Assembly: GCA_964595365.1 (NCBI GenBank)
Contig: CAZQQC010000136.1
Location: forward strand, 1 to 7,414
Length of the DNA: 7,414 nt
From: Fen-1258 sp964595365
GTDB lineage: Bacteria > Bacteroidota > Ignavibacteria > Ignavibacteriales > Melioribacteraceae
Reading direction: 5' to 3'
Shown here one piece after another: positions 6,479 through 7,414 of the stretch (its first letter is position 1; each line of letters begins with the position of its first letter). The translations under genes and the position numbers were made by a program. A model generated the notes under the pieces. That model saw only the letters and a program-made list of their open reading frames with translations, was not told where the DNA came from and did not search any database.

Positions 6479-6766
6479 TCATGAAACAATTTGTGTATGT
6501 AAACTAATTTCTTCAAGAATCGAAGTAACTTTCAGACATTCGCTCAGTTCGCCTTTGAAAACAATTGCCTTACCTTTTACGTGCGCCTCAAATGCCAATC
6601 CCCTTGCATCTTCATAACTGCATTTGACTGCCTTAATAAGCTGATTAATCACTTCGTCGAAGCTGTGCCAATCATCATTGAACAAAATTACTTTGTAAGG
6701 AAGTGCGACTGTAGTTTCTACATCTTCCTCAGGACTTATTTTACCCGTTTGAAGTTCATCACTCAT
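6479..6766 (-). CDS. clpS: ATP-dependent Clp protease adaptor ClpS
   Basis: This 95-residue protein has a disordered acidic N-terminal tail (residues 1-20) followed by the ClpS fold. LPYKVILFNDDWHSFDEV (22-39) carries the N30-D31-D32 residues that hold the alpha-amino group of N-degron substrates, and AHVKGKA (61-67) carries the conserved pocket histidine H62. ClpS binds proteins with destabilising N-terminal residues and hands them to the Clp ATPase in the cytosol. The position of the E. coli gatekeeper methionine (M40) is taken by F36. No clpA or clpC lies in the window. The ATG at 6766 has no clear Shine-Dalgarno sequence (upstream is CGGGTCGCTTTTT), but no better start exists before the upstream stop. 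An 86-base spacer separates it from the YchF-like gene, so co-transcription is possible but not shown. Confidence 0.95.
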   Translation of the reverse strand: MSDELQTGKISPEEDVETTVALPYKVILFNDDWHSFDEVINQLIKAVKCSYEDARGLAFEAHVKGKAIVFKGELSECLKVTSILEEISLHTQIVS

Positions 6767-6893
6767 AAAAAGCGACCCGTGTTCTAATTCAATTTATAAA
6801 ATTGCCTCACAAAAATAAATTTTAATTATATTTGGTTTGGTAATGAATTAAAAAAATTAATCTATAAAATCTTTTTGAAATCCTGGAGGTGTA
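6767..6893. other. Divergent intergenic region between clpS and etfB
   Basis: This 127-base, strongly AT-rich spacer must hold the promoters of both clpS (leftward) and etfB (rightward). I see the candidate etfB promoter at 6801-6834 and the ribosome site of etfB (GGAGGT, 6885-6890). For clpS I find no convincing promoter. No operator-like palindrome stands out. Confidence 0.6.
6801..6834 (+). promoter_or_regulatory. Candidate Bacteroidota-type promoter for etfB
   Basis: TATATTTG (6827-6834) is an exact match to the TAnnTTTG -7 element known for the primary sigma factor of Bacteroidota, and ATTG (6801-6804) is a one-mismatch match to the TTTG -33 element, with 22 bases between. Transcription would start near 6840 and leave a leader of roughly 50 bases before the etfB ATG. 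The region is very AT-rich, so chance matches are likely. A second possible -10, TATAAA at 6863-6868, has no good -35 partner. Confidence 0.35.
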
Positions 6894-7414
6894 ATGAAAA
6901 TTGCAGTTTGTGTCAGCCATGTTCCCGATACTGCAGCAAAGATTAACATCGGAAGCGATGGAAAGACAATTGACCCGAATGGTGTGACGTATGTTGTGAA
7001 TCCTTACGACGAGTTTGCAATTGAAGAAGCATTGAAAACAAAAGAAAAATTTGGCGGTGAGACAATCGCAATCAGTCTCGGTTCCGACGCCAACAAAGAA
7101 ACATTAAAAAAAGCCCTGGCTATGGGAATAGATAATGCCGTTCTTCTCAAAGACGGCGGTTATCGAGATTCTTTATCGGTTGCAAAAGCTCTTGCAGAAG
7201 AAATTAAAATTCAAGGTGCCGGGTTGGTTTTCTTCGGTAAACAATCCGTCGACTACGATAACTCCGCAGTTGGACAAATTACAGCCGAACTGTTAGGTTA
7301 CAACTGCGTTTCTGTTGTAGTTAGTTTTGTGCTCGATGGAAACAAAATTACATGCGAAAGGGAAGTTGAAGGAGGCAAAGAAATAGTTGAAACAACGCTG
7401 CCAGCTATTATTAC
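6894..7414 (+). CDS. etfB: Electron transfer flavoprotein subunit beta (3' end missing)
   Basis: This frame runs off the right edge after 173 complete codons of an expected ~250. ETF beta pairs with the alpha subunit to carry electrons from acyl-CoA dehydrogenases and related flavin enzymes to the membrane quinone pool; the beta subunit binds AMP and shapes the FAD site. Visible hallmarks are the VSHVPDT N-terminus (7-13), VVNPYDEFAIEEAL (34-47), the nucleotide-binding GKQSVDYDNSAVGQ stretch (115-128) and the REVEGGKEIVETTLPAII signature region (156-173). GGAGGT lies three bases before the ATG, a short but plausible spacing. It is transcribed away from clpS. An etfA gene would be expected directly downstream, outside the window. 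Together with the acyl-CoA synthetase gene it hints at fatty-acid oxidation, although the two are on opposite strands. Confidence 0.95.
   Translation, partial: MKIAVCVSHVPDTAAKINIGSDGKTIDPNGVTYVVNPYDEFAIEEALKTKEKFGGETIAISLGSDANKETLKKALAMGIDNAVLLKDGGYRDSLSVAKALAEEIKIQGAGLVFFGKQSVDYDNSAVGQITAELLGYNCVSVVVSFVLDGNKITCEREVEGGKEIVETTLPAII

Noticed and set aside
6474..6490. ATTGTT/AACAAT hairpin across the clpS stop codon as a terminator
   Set aside because: The stem has six mostly A-T pairs and no following T-run in either direction, so it is unlikely to terminate transcription.

Overview
This window reads as an ordinary chromosomal segment of an AT-rich, Gram-negative-type bacterium with the standard genetic code. 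The short EtfB with a Bacteroidota/Chlorobiota-like N-terminus (VSHVPDT), the ClpS with an NDDWHSF core and the divergent YchF-type GTPase fit the Bacteroidota-Chlorobiota-Ignavibacteriota group. Shine-Dalgarno sequences are clear before several genes (doxX-family, pepD, etfB, the M1 gene). These are unusual in typical Bacteroidota, so I lean towards an Ignavibacteria/Chlorobi-like lineage. That placement is inference from protein flavour and cannot be proven here.

Layout from left to right: positions 1-243 hold no convincing gene but do hold inverted repeats that could form alternative RNA stems. A small membrane protein of the DoxX family (244-609, +) follows and meets, tail to tail with a single base between them, an exported M1-family zinc metallopeptidase (611-1963, -). 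Then come, all on the minus strand, a long-chain acyl-CoA synthetase (2048-3760), the aminoacyl-histidine dipeptidase PepD (3822-5297), a divergent YchF-like P-loop GTPase (5316-6392) and the Clp adaptor ClpS (6479-6766). Transcription order is clpS > ychF-like > pepD > acyl-CoA synthetase > M1. A clear intrinsic terminator sits after the acyl-CoA synthetase gene (1997-2026), so the M1 gene is probably a separate or partly read-through unit. Divergent from clpS, and running off the right edge, is etfB (6894-7414, +), the electron transfer flavoprotein beta subunit.

Two loose functional themes are visible. One is protein and peptide turnover: ClpS (N-degron delivery to Clp protease), PepD (cytosolic dipeptide cleavage) and the exported M1 peptidase. 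The other is fatty-acid catabolism: the acyl-CoA synthetase activates fatty acids, and ETF takes electrons from acyl-CoA dehydrogenases. Neither theme amounts to a dedicated new system. I see no mobile element, CRISPR array, tRNA, rRNA, toxin-antitoxin or defence locus. The points most worth checking are the degenerate switch regions of the YchF-like GTPase, the structured leader at 91-169, the terminator that leaves almost no promoter space for the M1 gene, and the convergent pair without a recognisable terminator.
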